From positions 3,286,001 to 3,350,000 of the forward strand of contig NC_083389.1 in assembly GCF_031755915.1 (NCBI RefSeq): a DNA stretch of 64,000 nucleotides, in the 5' to 3' direction. The DNA is from Ziziphus jujuba. Lineage: Eukaryota > Streptophyta > Magnoliopsida > Rosales > Rhamnaceae. The notes beneath the pieces are model-generated. The model ran no database searches and was not told the DNA's origin. It saw only the letters and a list, made by a program, of their open reading frames with translations. Below, in pieces: positions 22,390 to 34,805 of this stretch. The translations under genes were made by a program, and so were the position numbers. Positions within the stretch are counted from its first letter, which is position 1, and each line of letters begins with the position of its first letter.

Positions 22390-25300
22390 CCTTAAATTAT
22401 TTACTCATAGAAAAATAAATAATTTATGCATGTAATTTATTTGTCTTTTAATTTTAAATTAATAATTTTTTTAATTAAAATAAAGTTTGAGAAGTTTGAT
22501 TCCTTAATTGAAAAGCATTAAGTGACGCTTTTAACATCAAATACATTGCCTATTATCTTAATTTTTGAAATGTTATTTAATTTTATGTTTTATTCATATG
22601 CATATAAATATTAAATAAATTAATTAGCAATAAGAAGAAAAATAATTAATATATGCATTTAATTTATTTGTGTTTAAATTTTAAATTAATGATTTTTTAA
22701 ATTAATATAAAGTTTCATAAATTTAACTATTTCAAAAGCATAGCCCATTCTATTAAGTTTTAGTATTTTAATTAATTTCATGTTTTAATATTATGTATAT
22801 AAAGATTAAGCATATTAAATAGCAATTTGAAGCTTGTTATAATTTTAAATTAATTCTTTTTTAAAATAATAAAATTTTGACAAGATTAATTATTTTATAA
22901 TTTAAAAGGATTAGGCGACAATTTTAACATCAAAAGCATCGCCTCTTATCTTAATTTTTGAAATTTTAATTAATTATATCTTATTCATATGTATATAAAT
23001 GTTAAATATATTATATAGTAATATGAAGTTAAACAATTAATCTATTTGTGTAATTTATTTGTTTTTCAATTTTCAATAAAACATTTTTTGAATTAATGAG
23101 AGCTTGACAAAATTAAATATTTTATAATTTATAACTATTAGATGATGCTTTTAACAGCAAAAGTATTGCCTATTCCCTTAAATCTTGGAATTTTATATAA
23201 TTTTATATTTTATTCATATGTATAAGTATATTAAATATATTAATTATCAATATCAAGCAAAATAATTAATTTATACATCAAATTTATTTGTGTTTCAATT
23301 TCATATGTATATATATAAATATATTAAAATATTAATTAACTATATGAAGAAAAAATAATTAATCTATGTCTTTCAGTTAATTTGTGTTTCAATTTTAAAT
23401 TAAGAAAAAAGTTTAATAAATTTAATTATTTTAAAGTTTAAAAGCACGAAATGATACTTTTAGCATCAAAAGCATAACTTGTTGTGTTAACTTTTAGTAT
23501 GTTAATTAATTTTATGCTTTAATATTATGTATATAAATATTAAGTGTATTAAAGAGCAACATGAAACAAAATAATTGATCTATTCAATTAATTTATTTGT
23601 ATTTCAGCTTTAAATTAATTATTTTTGAAATTAATGAATTTGACAAGATTAATTATTTTATAATTTAAAAAGATTAGGCAACACTTTTAACATCAAAGAC
23701 ATTGCCTATTGACTTAATTCTTTGAATTTTACTTAATTTTAAGTTTTATTCATATGCATATAAATATTAAATATATTAATTAGCAATATGGAGCAAAATA
23801 ATTAATTTATTCGTGTAATTTTTTTTTTTCAATTTTAAATAAAATATTTTTTTACATTAATAAGAGCTTTACAAAATTAGATATTTTATAATTAAAAAGT
23901 TAGATTAAGTTTTTAACATCAAAAGCATTGTCTATTGTCTTAATTCTTGAAATTTTAATTAATTTTAATTTTTATTCATATGCATATAAATATTAAATAT
24001 ATTAATTAGCAATATAAATCAAAATACTTAATCTATGTATTTATTTTTTTTTTTCAATTTTAAATTAATGATATTTTAAAATTAATAAAAAGTTTAATAA
24101 ATTTAAGTATTATAAAATTGAAAACAATTAGGCATCGCTTGTAGCATCAAAATTGCCACTTGTTGAGTTAATTTTTTGTATTTTAATTAATTTTTTTATT
24201 TTATATGTATAAATATTAAACATATTAACTAGTAATATGAAACAAAATAACTAATTTATTTTTTATGTTTAATTTTTAAATTAATTATTTTTTAAACTAA
24301 TAAAATTTTGGACAAACTAATTATTTTATAATATAAGAACGCTAGGCGATGCTTTAACATCAAAAGCCCTATTTTCTTAATTTTCTTAATTTTTGAAATT
24401 TTATTTAATTTTCTGTTTTATTTATATGTATATATATACATTAAATATATTAATTAACAATATTCAGCAAAATAATTAATCTATACTTTCAATTAATTAA
24501 TGATTTTTTAAACTAATAAAAAGCTTAATAAATTTAATTATTTCAGAATTGAAAGAGATCAACCACGCTTTTAGCATCAAAATTGTAATTTGTTGTGTTA
24601 ACTTTTGGTATTTTAATTAAGTTTTTGTTTTAATAGTATGTATAAAAATATTAAGTATATTAAATAGCAATATAAAGCAAAATAATTAATCTATTCACTT
24701 AATTTATTTGTATTTTGATTTTAAATGAATTATTTTCTAAATTAATAAAAAATTTCACAAAATTAATTATTTTATAATTTAAAAAGATCAGTCGACGTCT
24801 TTAACATTAAAAACGTTACTATTTTTAGAATTCTATTTAATTTTTTATATTATTTATATATATGTAATATTAAATATATTAATAAATACTATGAAGCGAA
24901 ACAATTAATCTATTCATCCAATTTGTTTGTGCTTCATTTTTAAATTAATTATTTTAAAAATTAATAAGAGTTTAACAAAATTAAATATTTTATAATTTAA
25001 AATCATTAAGCAACATTTTTAACATCAAAAGAATTGTCAGTTTTCTTAATTCTTGGAATTTTATTTAATTTTAAGTTTCATTCATATGCATATAAATATT
25101 AAATATATTATTTAGCAATATGATGCAAAATAATTCATCTATGCATTTAATTTATTTGTGTTCAATTTTAAATTAATAATTTTTTAAATTAATAAAATGT
25201 TTGATAAATTTAACTATTTTAAAATTGAAAACAATCATAAATGTCGCCTATTGTATTAATTTTTGGAATTTTATTTAATTTTTTGTTTTATTCATACATA

Positions 25301-27050
25301 GAAAAATATTCAATATATTAATTAGTAATATCAATCAAATTAATTAATCTATACATGTAATTTAGCAGTACTTCAAGTTTAAATTAAGAAGAGTTTGATA
25401 AAATTAAATATATAATTTAAAAGCATTAGACATAGCTGTTAGCATAAAAAACATTGCCTATTGTCTTAATTTTTGGAATTGTATTTAATTTTATGTTTTA
25501 TTCATATCAGTTTAAATATTAAATATATTACTTAGCAATTTCAAGTAAAAAAATTAATCTATGCATTTAATTTATTTGTGTTTAAATTTTAAATTAATGA
25601 TTTTTTAAATTAATAAAATATTTAACAAATTTAGTTATTTTAACATCGAAAAAAATCAGGCATCAAAAGTGTCAATGTTAAGTTAATTTTTTATATTTTA
25701 ATTAATTTTATTTTTTATTTTATCTATATAAATATTAAATATATTAATTAACAATATAAATCAAAATAATGAATACATTTTTTTAATTTTTTTGTGCTTT
25801 ATTTTTTAATTAATTAATTTTTAAAGTAATAAAATTTTGGCAAAATTAATTATTCTATAATTTAGGAGCGCTAGGCGATGCTTTTAACATTAAAAGCATC
25901 GCCTATTCTCTTAAGTTTTTAAATTTTATTTAATATTATATTTTATTCTCATATACATATATTAAATATATTAATTAACAATATGAAGCAAAATAAGTAA
26001 TTTACGTTTTCAATTAATTCGATTTTCAAGTTTTAATTAATGATTTTTTAAATTAATTAAAAGTTTAATAAATTTAATTATTTTAAAATTAAAATGCATC
26101 AGGCGACGCTTTTAGCATCAAAAGCGTAATCTGTTGTGTTAACTTTTGGTATTTTAATTAATTTTCTATTTTAATATTTTGTATATAAATATTAAGTACA
26201 TTAAATAGCCACATGAAACAAAATAATTAATCTATTTATTTAATTTATTTGTATTTCGATTTTAAGTTAATCATTTTTAAAATTAATAAAATTTTTAACA
26301 AAATCAATTATTTTATAATTTAAAAGGATTAGCCGATACTTTTAACATAAAAAACATCGCTTATTATCTTAATATTTGGATTCTATTTAATTTTTTATTT
26401 TATTCATATGTATATTATTAGTAATATCATGCAAAAAAATTAATTTATTTGTGCTTCAATTTTAAATTAGTAAGAGTTTGATATAATTAAATATTTTATA
26501 ATTTAAAAGCATTAGGTGACGCTTTTAGCATAGAAAACATTGCCTATTATCTTGATTTTTAAAATTGTATTTAATTTATGTTTTATTCATGTGGATATAA
26601 ATATTAGATAAATTAATTAGCAATTGGAAGCAAAAAAAATTAATCAATGCATTTAATTTATTTGTGTTCAATTTTAAATTAATAATTTTTTAAATTAATA
26701 AAATGTTTGATGAATTTATTTATTTTAAAATTGAATACAATCAGGCATCACTTTCTACATTAAAAGTTTCACTGTTAAGTTAATTTTATTTTTTATTTTA
26801 ATTAATTTTATTTTTTATTTTAATTAATTTTATTTTTTATTTTATGTCTATAAATATTAAATATATTAGTTAGAAAATGAAGTAAAATAATATTTCTTAA
26901 TTTAAAAGAGCTAGTCAATGCTTTTAACATCAAAAGCATCGCCTATTCTCTTAATTTTTGAAATTTTATTTACTTTTATGTTTTATTTATATGTGTATAT
27001 ATATATATCTATATTAAATATATTAATTAGCAATATGAAGTAAAATAAGA
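22390..27050 (+). repeat. AT-rich satellite-like array of ~220-bp monomers with higher-order structure
   Basis: About 21 diverged monomers. Each has an ATTAAATATATTAATTAGCA stretch, ATTAATCTATGCATTTAATT, TTAAATTAATGATTTTTTAA and a core like GGCGACGCTTTTAACATCAA followed by AAGCATCGCC. Monomer classes can be told apart by the sequence after the core: TTGTTGTGTTAACTTTTGG (class B, near 23480, 24585, 26125), TTAAGTTAATTTTxTxT (class C, near 24150, 25670, 26770), GCTAGGCGATGC..TATTCTCTT (class D, near 24340, 25870, 26910) and ATTGTCTTAATTTTTGG (class A). Classes recur in the order B-A..A-C-D. Confidence 0.85.
25872..25905. repeat. Perfect 15-bp hairpin in the array core
   Basis: TAGGCGATGCTTTTA, loop ACAT, TAAAAGCATCGCCTA. 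Other monomers carry imperfect versions of the same palindrome. GCGACGCTTTT-type palindromes are known in subterminal repeats of plant CACTA elements, from memory and not checked. Confidence 0.9.
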
Positions 27051-27171
27051 AGAGTTGAATGGTTAGGTTAGCTGCGTTTCTAGGTCTCTACTTTCTTTCA
27101 CCTTTGTCACCATCAGCGAGTGCATATCATTGATTTTTTTTCCATTTTTGATCATCAGTTGTACTGGGTTC

Positions 27172-27176
27172 ACTAG
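27172..27176. repeat. Left target-site duplication (ACTAG) of the full-length gypsy element
   Basis: ACTAG before the 5' LTR and ACTGG after the 3' LTR (34801-34805) differ by one transition. Confidence 0.65.
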
Positions 27177-28291
27177 TGATGAGAACCAGCCCGTACCAAT
27201 ACAATCAACTACTCATTGGGGTACTGATCATGTGTAATTGAAGACCGAGCCAATTACTAGGGCTCATGCTAAGAGGTTTAAGGACAATCTTGATAGCTTC
27301 ATACAAAATGTAATTAAATATTAAAAGGGCGTATTAATATCAGAAGATGCTAAGCCCGTGCCTAGCATCCAAGTTGTGAAGGTAGAAATGGACCCAGGAA
27401 ACTGTTTAGTGCATTTGAGGACTCCTGGTAGTAAAGGGTGAGTTTGTTTGAGATCATCAAGAGGCCATGAAATCATGCCCGGGTAGAAGCAAGGGCCCCA
27501 AGTATGTCATTAGCGTCCAAGCTTCTACATTGACCGGATTTAGCTAGTTTGGTGTTGGAAAGGAGCTTACTTGCATTTCAACCAAGCTTTGATAATTTCA
27601 ATCAATGGCAACTTGTGGGAACCAATTCTAATCCTACTAGGCATCTTACATGGCATGTTGAATCAGATTTGCAGCCTAAATTAGCTAGAGATTGGACAAG
27701 TACAACTTATTTGGAAAATTAATCAACTATTTTCCAAATATGAAATTTGACTTTTGTTTTAGGAAATAGTCTTTTATTTTTTGTTTTTATTTAATTATTT
27801 GCTGGAAAATTTATTTAGGAATGCTGAATTTTAATATTTGTGATCGTAAATTAATTAATTCCTTTTTAAAAGTTAAGGAATCAATTAATACAAATTAGAT
27901 TAGGAAAGACATATAACATTCGTCCACATCTTTTGTTTAGTTTTATTGGCCAGTTTTTACCTATTGTTTTAGGGTTTTGATTTTGTCACTTTAGCCTATT
28001 TAAAGGCTTATTTGTCAAACAATGACATTACATTATTCATTTAGAAAAATTACAATGAAAAAGATTTCTCTTTGTTTTCTTAGAATACCTAAAACACTGA
28101 ATAGAGAGCGAGTGTTTTAGTTTCACTTATCAATAAGAAAATCCATAACCTCTTGTGGCATATTCGAGATACACCAAACTTTCTAATCACAGGATGATTA
28201 GGGATCAAGGTGGTCATTAGAATCTAAACTTAATTTTTATCCGGACTAATATAATACGGATTTATGAGCAAGTCGATCCAGGTTTGTATCA
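27177..28291 (+). repeat. 5' LTR of the full-length gypsy element
   Basis: It starts TGATGAGAACCAGCCC and ends CCAGGTTTGTATCA. It contains the LTR coding stretch KTEPITRAHAKRFKDN (near 27240-27290) and the AGCCTATTTAAAGGCT palindromic promoter region with TATTTAAA at 27997-28004. It is 159 bp longer than the 3' LTR, mainly because the 3' copy has lost a block after the TTTGAGGACT stretch. Confidence 0.9.
27997..28004 (+). promoter_or_regulatory. LTR TATA-like box within AGCCTATTTAAAGGCT
   Basis: TATTTAAA lies within a 16-bp palindrome conserved in all LTRs of the family in this window, including 13742-13749 and the inverted LTRs. The position suits the U3/R boundary. This is an inference from position and sequence only. 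Confidence 0.5.
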
Positions 28292-28293
28292 TT

Positions 28294-28306
28294 TGGTATC
28301 GAAGCC
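28294..28306 (+). promoter_or_regulatory. Primer-binding site (tRNA-iMet type)
   Basis: TGGTATCGAAGCC lies two bases after the 5' LTR. The typical plant initiator-Met PBS is TGGTATCAGAGC, so this is a mutated form. Confidence 0.8.
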
Positions 28307-29520
28307 GAATTCTATTTAAGTTTGATCTATCATATTTGATTTGTTTTATTTTTGTGTTATTCTACAATTTTAACATTAGGTTAAGATTGTTTCTACCCAT
28401 ACATGTGCTGCATATTAAAAAAAAAAATATTAAAAAATAGCCTAACTAGGGTTTCTTTTTATTTAGTCGAATTTTTGTTTGCTTTCTAGTTTGTTGGTTG
28501 GTTTCGCATGTTAGTTCTTACTAATTTGGTACATTGTTGATTTTCGTTTGATGTTTTTAATTGTAATTATTTTCACTTATATATTCAAAAAAGAAAAAGA
28601 AAAAGGAATTTTGGAAAACATATTACAAAACCCTAAATTTTTTCAATTTGTTTTGTTTGGAAGTTGTAAGTCGAATTTGAGAAATTGTTAGGCATTGGAG
28701 TTGCATTTTTGTGGTGATTGTGCTACAAGAAGTTGTGTGATATTTTTCAGTTTGTGATAAAGAAAAAAAAAGCCGAAGTTAAAAAAAAAAATTCAAAAAG
28801 GCCGGTTTTGAGAATTGCAAATTTAAGTTTGTTCGGATTTGGAAAAAACTCAATTGTGATAGTTGAACTTGCTGTTTATTCAATATTGGTTGCTGGATAT
28901 TGGAATATTGGTGCCAATTGATTGGATTAAATTTGGTTTAAAGATTTGACACAAAGACTAAATTACGAGAACTGCAACCAACATCTGTCTCATATTTTGT
29001 TTGAATTGTGTTCTTGTTAATTGTTTGAACCCTTTTCCAAATTTCATCCTTGAATTATGGTCTTTTAATATTCTAGTCTGATTCCTTATTGAATATGAAA
29101 ATTGCTTTATTATTTTTCCTTGCTTTTGGATAGTAAAGACGAGACTTAGGTTTTCTAATTCACTTGGAATTTCCTTTCTTCTTGCTTCTGTTTATTGATA
29201 GGTTTAATTAGGACATACATGTGATCTAGTTGTGGTTTTAAGTGTGTTTTATTAAAACTTTGAGATAATCTTTGAAGTGTAAAAGGCAAGAGAGTATGAG
29301 CTTATAATAGGGTTAAAAGCCAAAACTAGTGTGAAACACGAGTGAACGAGACCTTATTTGAGTGATACACGTGAATGAGTGAACTTAGTGAGTTTTTTTG
29401 CATTATTTCACTAACATGACATATTCATGATTACGAAGAGTAGGTGATTCTTTAAGAGAACTTGGAGAGGATTCTATGGGGTTCAAGGGAAAGTCTAGAG
29501 CATTAGGGAGTTACATAAAA
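28307..29520 (+). other. Gypsy 5' leader
   Basis: About 1.2 kb between PBS and the first gag-like sequence, AT-rich and with no convincing coding region. A 67-codon open frame at 28718-28921 is lysine-rich by composition and resembles no known protein. Confidence 0.6.
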
Positions 29521-30805
29521 CCTACTGACATGCAGGCGGTATTGGACCAATTGCAAAGGATGAATGCTCTATTTGATCAATTTGATCAAAGGATGGACAG
29601 GTTTGAGAACCAATAGAAAAGGTTGAACCCTAGGATGGAACCATAAGGAGGATGTGGTCGAGGAAGAGGCAGCCGTGGACGTTATCGGGAGGAAATTGAA
29701 AAATGAGACTTTAGAGACAATTTTAAGGTGGATTGCGAAGATAAATTTGCACTCCGAGGAAGGAAAAGTTGTGGTAGACACAACGGGAAGGAAGACAATG
29801 ATTTTTAGGTAATATCAAGATTAGTATACCACCATTTTTAGGAAAGAGTGATCTGTAGGCTTACTTAGAATGGGAAGAACGCATGAAGATGATTTTTTAT
29901 TGCCATAACTATTCAGAGGAAAAAAAGGTTAGGTTGACAGCCTTAGAATTGGGACATTATGCTTTATCGTGGTGGAACAATGAGCAAAATATCCTAAAAG
30001 AGAGTTGGTGACAAGTTAGCAACAACTTAGAAACAAATGAAACGAGTAATGAGGAAAAGATTCGTACCAAGCCATTATAATAGGATGTTGCATTAGAGAT
30101 TACAATCTTTATCTCAAGGAAGCAGGTTGATAGAGGATTATTACAAGGAGATGGAAATGGCATGATGAGGTTGGGTTTGAATAAAGACCGAAAGGCAACA
30201 ATGGCTAGGTTTCTTGGAGGGCTTAATAGAGAGATTGCAAACTAAGTGAATCTACAACAATATGTGGTGTTGGAAGAGATGCTGCACGTAGCGATCAAAA
30301 TTGAGCACCAACTCAAGAGGAGGGGTAGTAACACACGGCATGGAGGAGCTTCAAGTAGTTGGAGGACCGGTTCAACTAGTTAAAGAAGCAATCCCGCATT
30401 CGAGCCAAGACCAAAGCTGAAGCAAGAGGAAAGAAGTGCCATTCGGCTAAGGAGACACAACTAGGCTGAACCTGTACAAGCACCAAAACCAAAGGCTAAG
30501 GATGATCCTAAACCATCTAGAGCTCGTGATATTGTGTGTTTTAAATGTCAGGGCCGTGGACATATTGCCAACCAATGTCCAAATAGAAGAATTATGGTGC
30601 TGAAGGATAATGGAGAGCTAAAATCAGATAATGAAGAGTCAGAAGCTGAGATTGAGCATGATGAGGAAGAATCTAAAGAAGAAGAGCATGACAAACCCAT
30701 GACTCAGAAGGCTTCAAAGGTTGAGTTAAGTTTGTTGGCATGTAGAATCTTGACAATGCATAAGGATGAAGAGCAAGTGCAAAGGGAAAATATTTTCCAC
30801 ACTTG
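29521..30805 (+). pseudogene. Gypsy gag with CCHC zinc knuckle, broken
   Basis: Gag-type sequence begins with an MQAVLDQLQRMNALFDQFDQ stretch (from 29530), followed by an Arg/Gly-rich stretch. Several stops and frameshifts follow. Near the end, VCFKCQGRGHIANQCPN at 30534-30584 is a canonical C-x2-C-x4-H-x4-C nucleic-acid-binding knuckle, followed by an acidic stretch (30640-30700). The gag-pol linker [10 protein letters not shown] is still readable at 30775-30805 and then breaks off at a TGA. Confidence 0.88.
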
Positions 30806-30965
30806 ATGTGACATCTTAATTTTCCTTGATATCTAACATAATGCATGAAAGGCTCCGTGAAGATCCATAAGACCGCCGGAAAATCATTAGAAAAGACTTC
30901 TTGTACAGGATGTTTTATTTTTCCATAGAAATAAATTGTCTTAAAAAATACCCCGTATGTAGGAC
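30806..30965 (+). other. Foreign ~150-bp stretch replacing the protease core
   Basis: The sequence departs from the family right after ENIFHT and returns at [15 protein letters not shown]. The related module at 5011-8504 has the protease DSG motif between these points. Here that region is lost, and unrelated sequence (starting TGTGACATCTTAATTTTCC) is present. Its origin is unknown. Confidence 0.6.
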
Positions 30966-33844
30966 ATATTTTATTGGGAAGATCGTGGCAATTTGACAAG
31001 AATGCTATACACTATAATCGAGAAAATTCCATTGCATTTCAATTTAAAAGTAATAAATTTAAGTTTAGGTCGTGATACCAAAGGAGGTGTTTTGAAATCA
31101 AATGCAAATGCAACAAAGAAGGGGGGCCGAATGGCAAAGGGAGAAGACCATCATGCCACCCATAGCTTCAACAAGCAAATAAGAGGGCAAAACCGAGTCG
31201 CATCACTTAGGTAAGCTTTCTAAACCTGAGAGTGAGAAGAAAAGGAAGAGAAGAAAAATATCAACTTTTATCTTAGTCAAGGTGAGGTTAAAAAGGAATT
31301 TTTAAATAAGAAACCTATGCTGGTCATGATATATAAAGATGCATTTTTAAATCATCTTGCTAATCCTGAATAGCCTGCATTGCCGAGCTCTATTTCTTCT
31401 CTTTTGCAGGAGTTTGATGACATTTTTCTAGAGGAGATTCCTACTGGTTTACTACCTATTCAAGGAATTGAACACCAAATAGATTTCATCCCTGAAGCCA
31501 CAATTCCTAATAGGCATGTGTACAAAAGTAATCCCTAGGAGACAAATGAGCTTCAATGCTAGGTAAGTGAATTGCTAAACAAAGGTTACATTAGAGAAAG
31601 CACGAGTCAATGTGCTATACCTTGATTGTTAGTGCCTAAGAAAGATGGATTTTGGAGAATGTTTATAGATTGTAGGGCCATTAAAAACATAACTGTCAAG
31701 TATAGGCATCTTATTCATGCATTAAATGATATGCTTGATGAATTATATGGTGCATGCATGTTTTTAAAGATTGACCTTAGGAATGGGTCTCATCAAATAA
31801 GAATGAACAAGGGAGATGAGTGGAAGATTGCATTTAAGATAAAACATGGTTTGTATAAGTGGTTAGTAATGCCTTTTGGATTAATTAATGCACCTAGTAC
31901 TTTCATGAGATTCATGAACCATGTTATGTGCCAAGTCATTGGCAAATTTGTGGTTGCTTATTTTTGATGATATTCTTGTATATAGTAGGAATTTAGATAA
32001 CATGTAAAACACCTTAGATTAGTTTTAGAAGTACTTAGGAAAGAAGGATTGTTTGCTAATCCCAAAATGTGTGATTTTTGTAAAGATGAGCTTGTGTTTC
32101 TAAGATTTGTTGTGAGTGTTGCAGGAATCAAGGTTGACCAATCCAAGGTCAAAGTAATCCAAGATTGGCCGAAACCTATTACTATTACCCAGTAAGAAGT
32201 TTTCATGGTTTGACTAGTTTTTACATGAGATTTGTCAAGGGCTTTAGTACCATTGCGGCACATTGACCAAAATAATCAAGAAGAGTGTGGGATTCCAATA
32301 GGGAAAGGCACAAGAAAAGTCTTTTAACTTGTTGAAAGAAAAATTAACTAATGTTCCTCTACTGGTTTTACCTAATTTTTCTAAGACTTTTAAGATTGAA
32401 TGTATACTTCAGGTGTATATATTGCAGTGGTGTTGATCCAGGAAGAAAGACTTATAGCATACTTTAGTGAGAAGTTGAATAAGGTGGCATTGAATTATCC
32501 AACTTATGACAAAGAGATGTATGCTTTAGTTTAAGCTTTGGAGACATGACAACATTACTAGATGCCAAAGAAATTTGGCATTAACAGAGATCATGAATTT
32601 TTGAAGCATATTAAGGGCCAAAAGAAGCTTAACCGATGGCATGGAAGGTGGATTGAATTCATTGAGACTTTTCCTTATGTTATACGCTACAAGAAAGTTA
32701 AAGAAAATGTGGTAGTCGATGCTTTATCCTAAAGATATGTTTTATTTTCAACCTTAGATGCTAAATTTTTTGGTTTTGAACAAGTAAGGAAATTTATGAG
32801 CATGATATTGACTTTGGTGAGGACACTTTGATGTAGCAAAAACTTTGTCCATATTACAATAATACTTTTACTGGGCGAACATAAGGAGAGATGTAAAGAG
32901 GATTTGTGAGAGGTATATCACATGTAGAAAATCAAAATCTAAGCTAAAACCACATGGTTTGTATATGCCATTACCTATTCCTTCTTATCCTTGGGTAGAT
33001 TTATCTATGGGTGAGGACTCTATTTTTGTGGTTGTTGATGATTTTCTAAGATGGCACATTTCATAGCATGTAATAGGATTGATGATGCATCTCATGTTGC
33101 TAATTTGTTCTTTAAGGAAGTGGTGAGAGTTCATGGCATGTCTAGGACTATTATTTCAGATAGGGATGCTAAGTTCTTAAGTTATTTTTGGAAAACATTG
33201 TAGACTAAGTTAGGTACTAAAATTTTTATTTTCACTACTTGTCATCCACAGACTGATGGATAAGATGAAATATTGAATACAACTTTGTCTGCATTGTTGA
33301 GAGCATTAATTAGTAGAAATTTGAGAACTTAGGAAGAATGTTTGCCGCATGTTAAATTTGCTTATAATAGAACCATACATTCTACTACTAAATATTCACC
33401 ATTCAAAATTTTTTATGGTTTTAGTCCTTTAACCCCATTGGATTTAACATCTTTGCCTTTAAGTAAACATGCTAATCTAGATGGTAAATAGAAAGCTGAG
33501 TTTGTTAAGTAGATTCATGAAAAGACTAAAGAAAACATTGACAGGAGGACTAAACAGTATGCTAAAGCTGCTAGCCAAGGCCGGATTAAGGTAGTGTTCG
33601 AACTAGGAGATTGGGTTTGGTTGTACTTGAGAAACGAGAATTTTTTGAACAACGCAAGTTAAAGCTTTTGCCTCAAGGAGATGGACCTTTTCAAGTTTTG
33701 GGGAGGGTCAATAAAAACGCCTACAAGCATGATTTTCCAGGTGAGTATAACGTGAATGCTATTTTTTAATGTTTTTAATTTATCTTCTTTTTCTACAGGT
33801 GATGATTTCGATTTGAAGGCAAATCATTTTCAAGAGTAGGGGAA
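30966..33844 (+). pseudogene. Gypsy pol remnants (end of PR, RT, RH, INT), heavily broken
   Basis: Colinear with the pol at 5011-8504 but with numerous stops and frameshifts. RT has [16 protein letters not shown] and [18 protein letters not shown]. The catalytic YFDDIL is disrupted by an extra T near 31962. RNase H and integrase are recognisable: a DVKRICERYITCRKS zinc-region end near 32895-32935, the [15 protein letters not shown] region near 33000-33045 (part of the core is deleted, so the first catalytic region is altered) and HPQTDG near 33245. The end carries GDWVWLYLRN-like sequence and a PPT, GTAGGGGAA (33836-33844). Confidence 0.88.
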
Positions 33845-34800
33845 TGATGAGAACCCGCCCATACTCGTACAATTAACTACTTGCTAGGGTGTTGATCTGT
33901 GCAATGAAGACCAGGCCAATTATTAGGGCTTAAGCTAAGAGGTTTAAGGACAATTTTGTTAGCTTCATACAAAATGCAATTAAATCTAAAGAGGACATAT
34001 TAGTACCAAACGATTCTAAGCCCGTGCTGAGCATCCAAGTTATGAAGGCATAAATGGACCCGAGAAGCTATTTTGGTGTATTTGAGGACTCTGACTAGTA
34101 ATGGGCGAGTTTGGAGCCTAAATTAGTTGGAGATTAGACAAGCACAGCTTATTTAGAAAACTAGTCAAATCAGATTTGGAGCCTAAATTAGCAGGATATT
34201 GGACAAGTACAACTTATTGGGAAAATTAATCAACTATTTTCCAAATATGAAATTTGACTTTTGTTTTAAAAAATAGTCTTTTATTTTTTGTTTTTATTTA
34301 ATTATTTACTACACAAATTAATTTAGGAAGGCTGAATTTTAATATTTGTGATTGTAAATTAATTAATTTCTCTTTAAAAGTTAAGAAATTAATTAATGCA
34401 TATTAGATTAGAAAAGACATATAAAATTTAGCCACACCTTTTGTTTAGTTTTATGGGCTGGTTTTTACGTATTATTTTAGGGTTTTGATTTTGTCACTTT
34501 AGCCTATTTAAAGGCTTGTTTCTCAATAAATGACACTACATTGTTCATTCAGAAAAATTACTGTGAAAAAGATTTCTCTTTGCTTTCTTTAGAACACCTA
34601 AAACACGGAATAGAGAGCGAGTGTTTTAGTTTGACTTCTCAAGAGGACAATCAAGAACATATTGTGGAATCTTCAACATATACCAAGGTTTTTAATCACA
34701 GATTGATTAAGGGTCAAGTTGGCCATTAGAATCTGAACTTAATTTTGATCCAGGCTAATATAATTCGGGTTTAAGAGCAAGTCGACCTAGGTTCATATCA
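33845..34800 (+). repeat. 3' LTR of the full-length gypsy element
   Basis: It starts TGATGAGAACCCGCCC and ends CTAGGTTCATATCA. Relative to the 5' LTR it has a deletion near 34100 and a small tandem duplication of the GAGCCTAAATTAG..GACAAGxACAACTTAT block (34113-34222). LTR divergence is large by eye, which indicates an old insertion. Confidence 0.9.
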
Positions 34801-34805
34801 ACTGG
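34801..34805. repeat. Right target-site duplication (ACTGG) of the full-length gypsy element
   Basis: It pairs with ACTAG at 27172-27176, with one mismatch. Confidence 0.6.

Larger units (their letters stand above)
27177..34800 (+). mobile_element. Full-length, heavily decayed Ty3/gypsy retrotransposon
   Basis: It is 7.6 kb with two LTRs of unequal length (1115 and 956 bp), a PBS related to tRNA-iMet, gag with a CCHC knuckle, pol remnants, a PPT and a near-matching 5-bp duplication. It belongs to the same family as the elements at 4338-8995 and 13118-17656 but is a more distant member (LTRs start TGATGAGAACC and end GTATCA or ATATCA). It lies between the satellite-like array and a CACTA remnant. 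Confidence 0.93.

Noticed and set aside
22390..27050. A CRISPR-like array
   Set aside because: Monomers are ~220 bp, diverged and AT-rich, with no short identical repeats or unique spacers. The surroundings are those of a plant genome.
28718..28921. A small gene upstream of gag
   Set aside because: Low-complexity Lys-rich frame in the gypsy leader, with no recognisable similarity.
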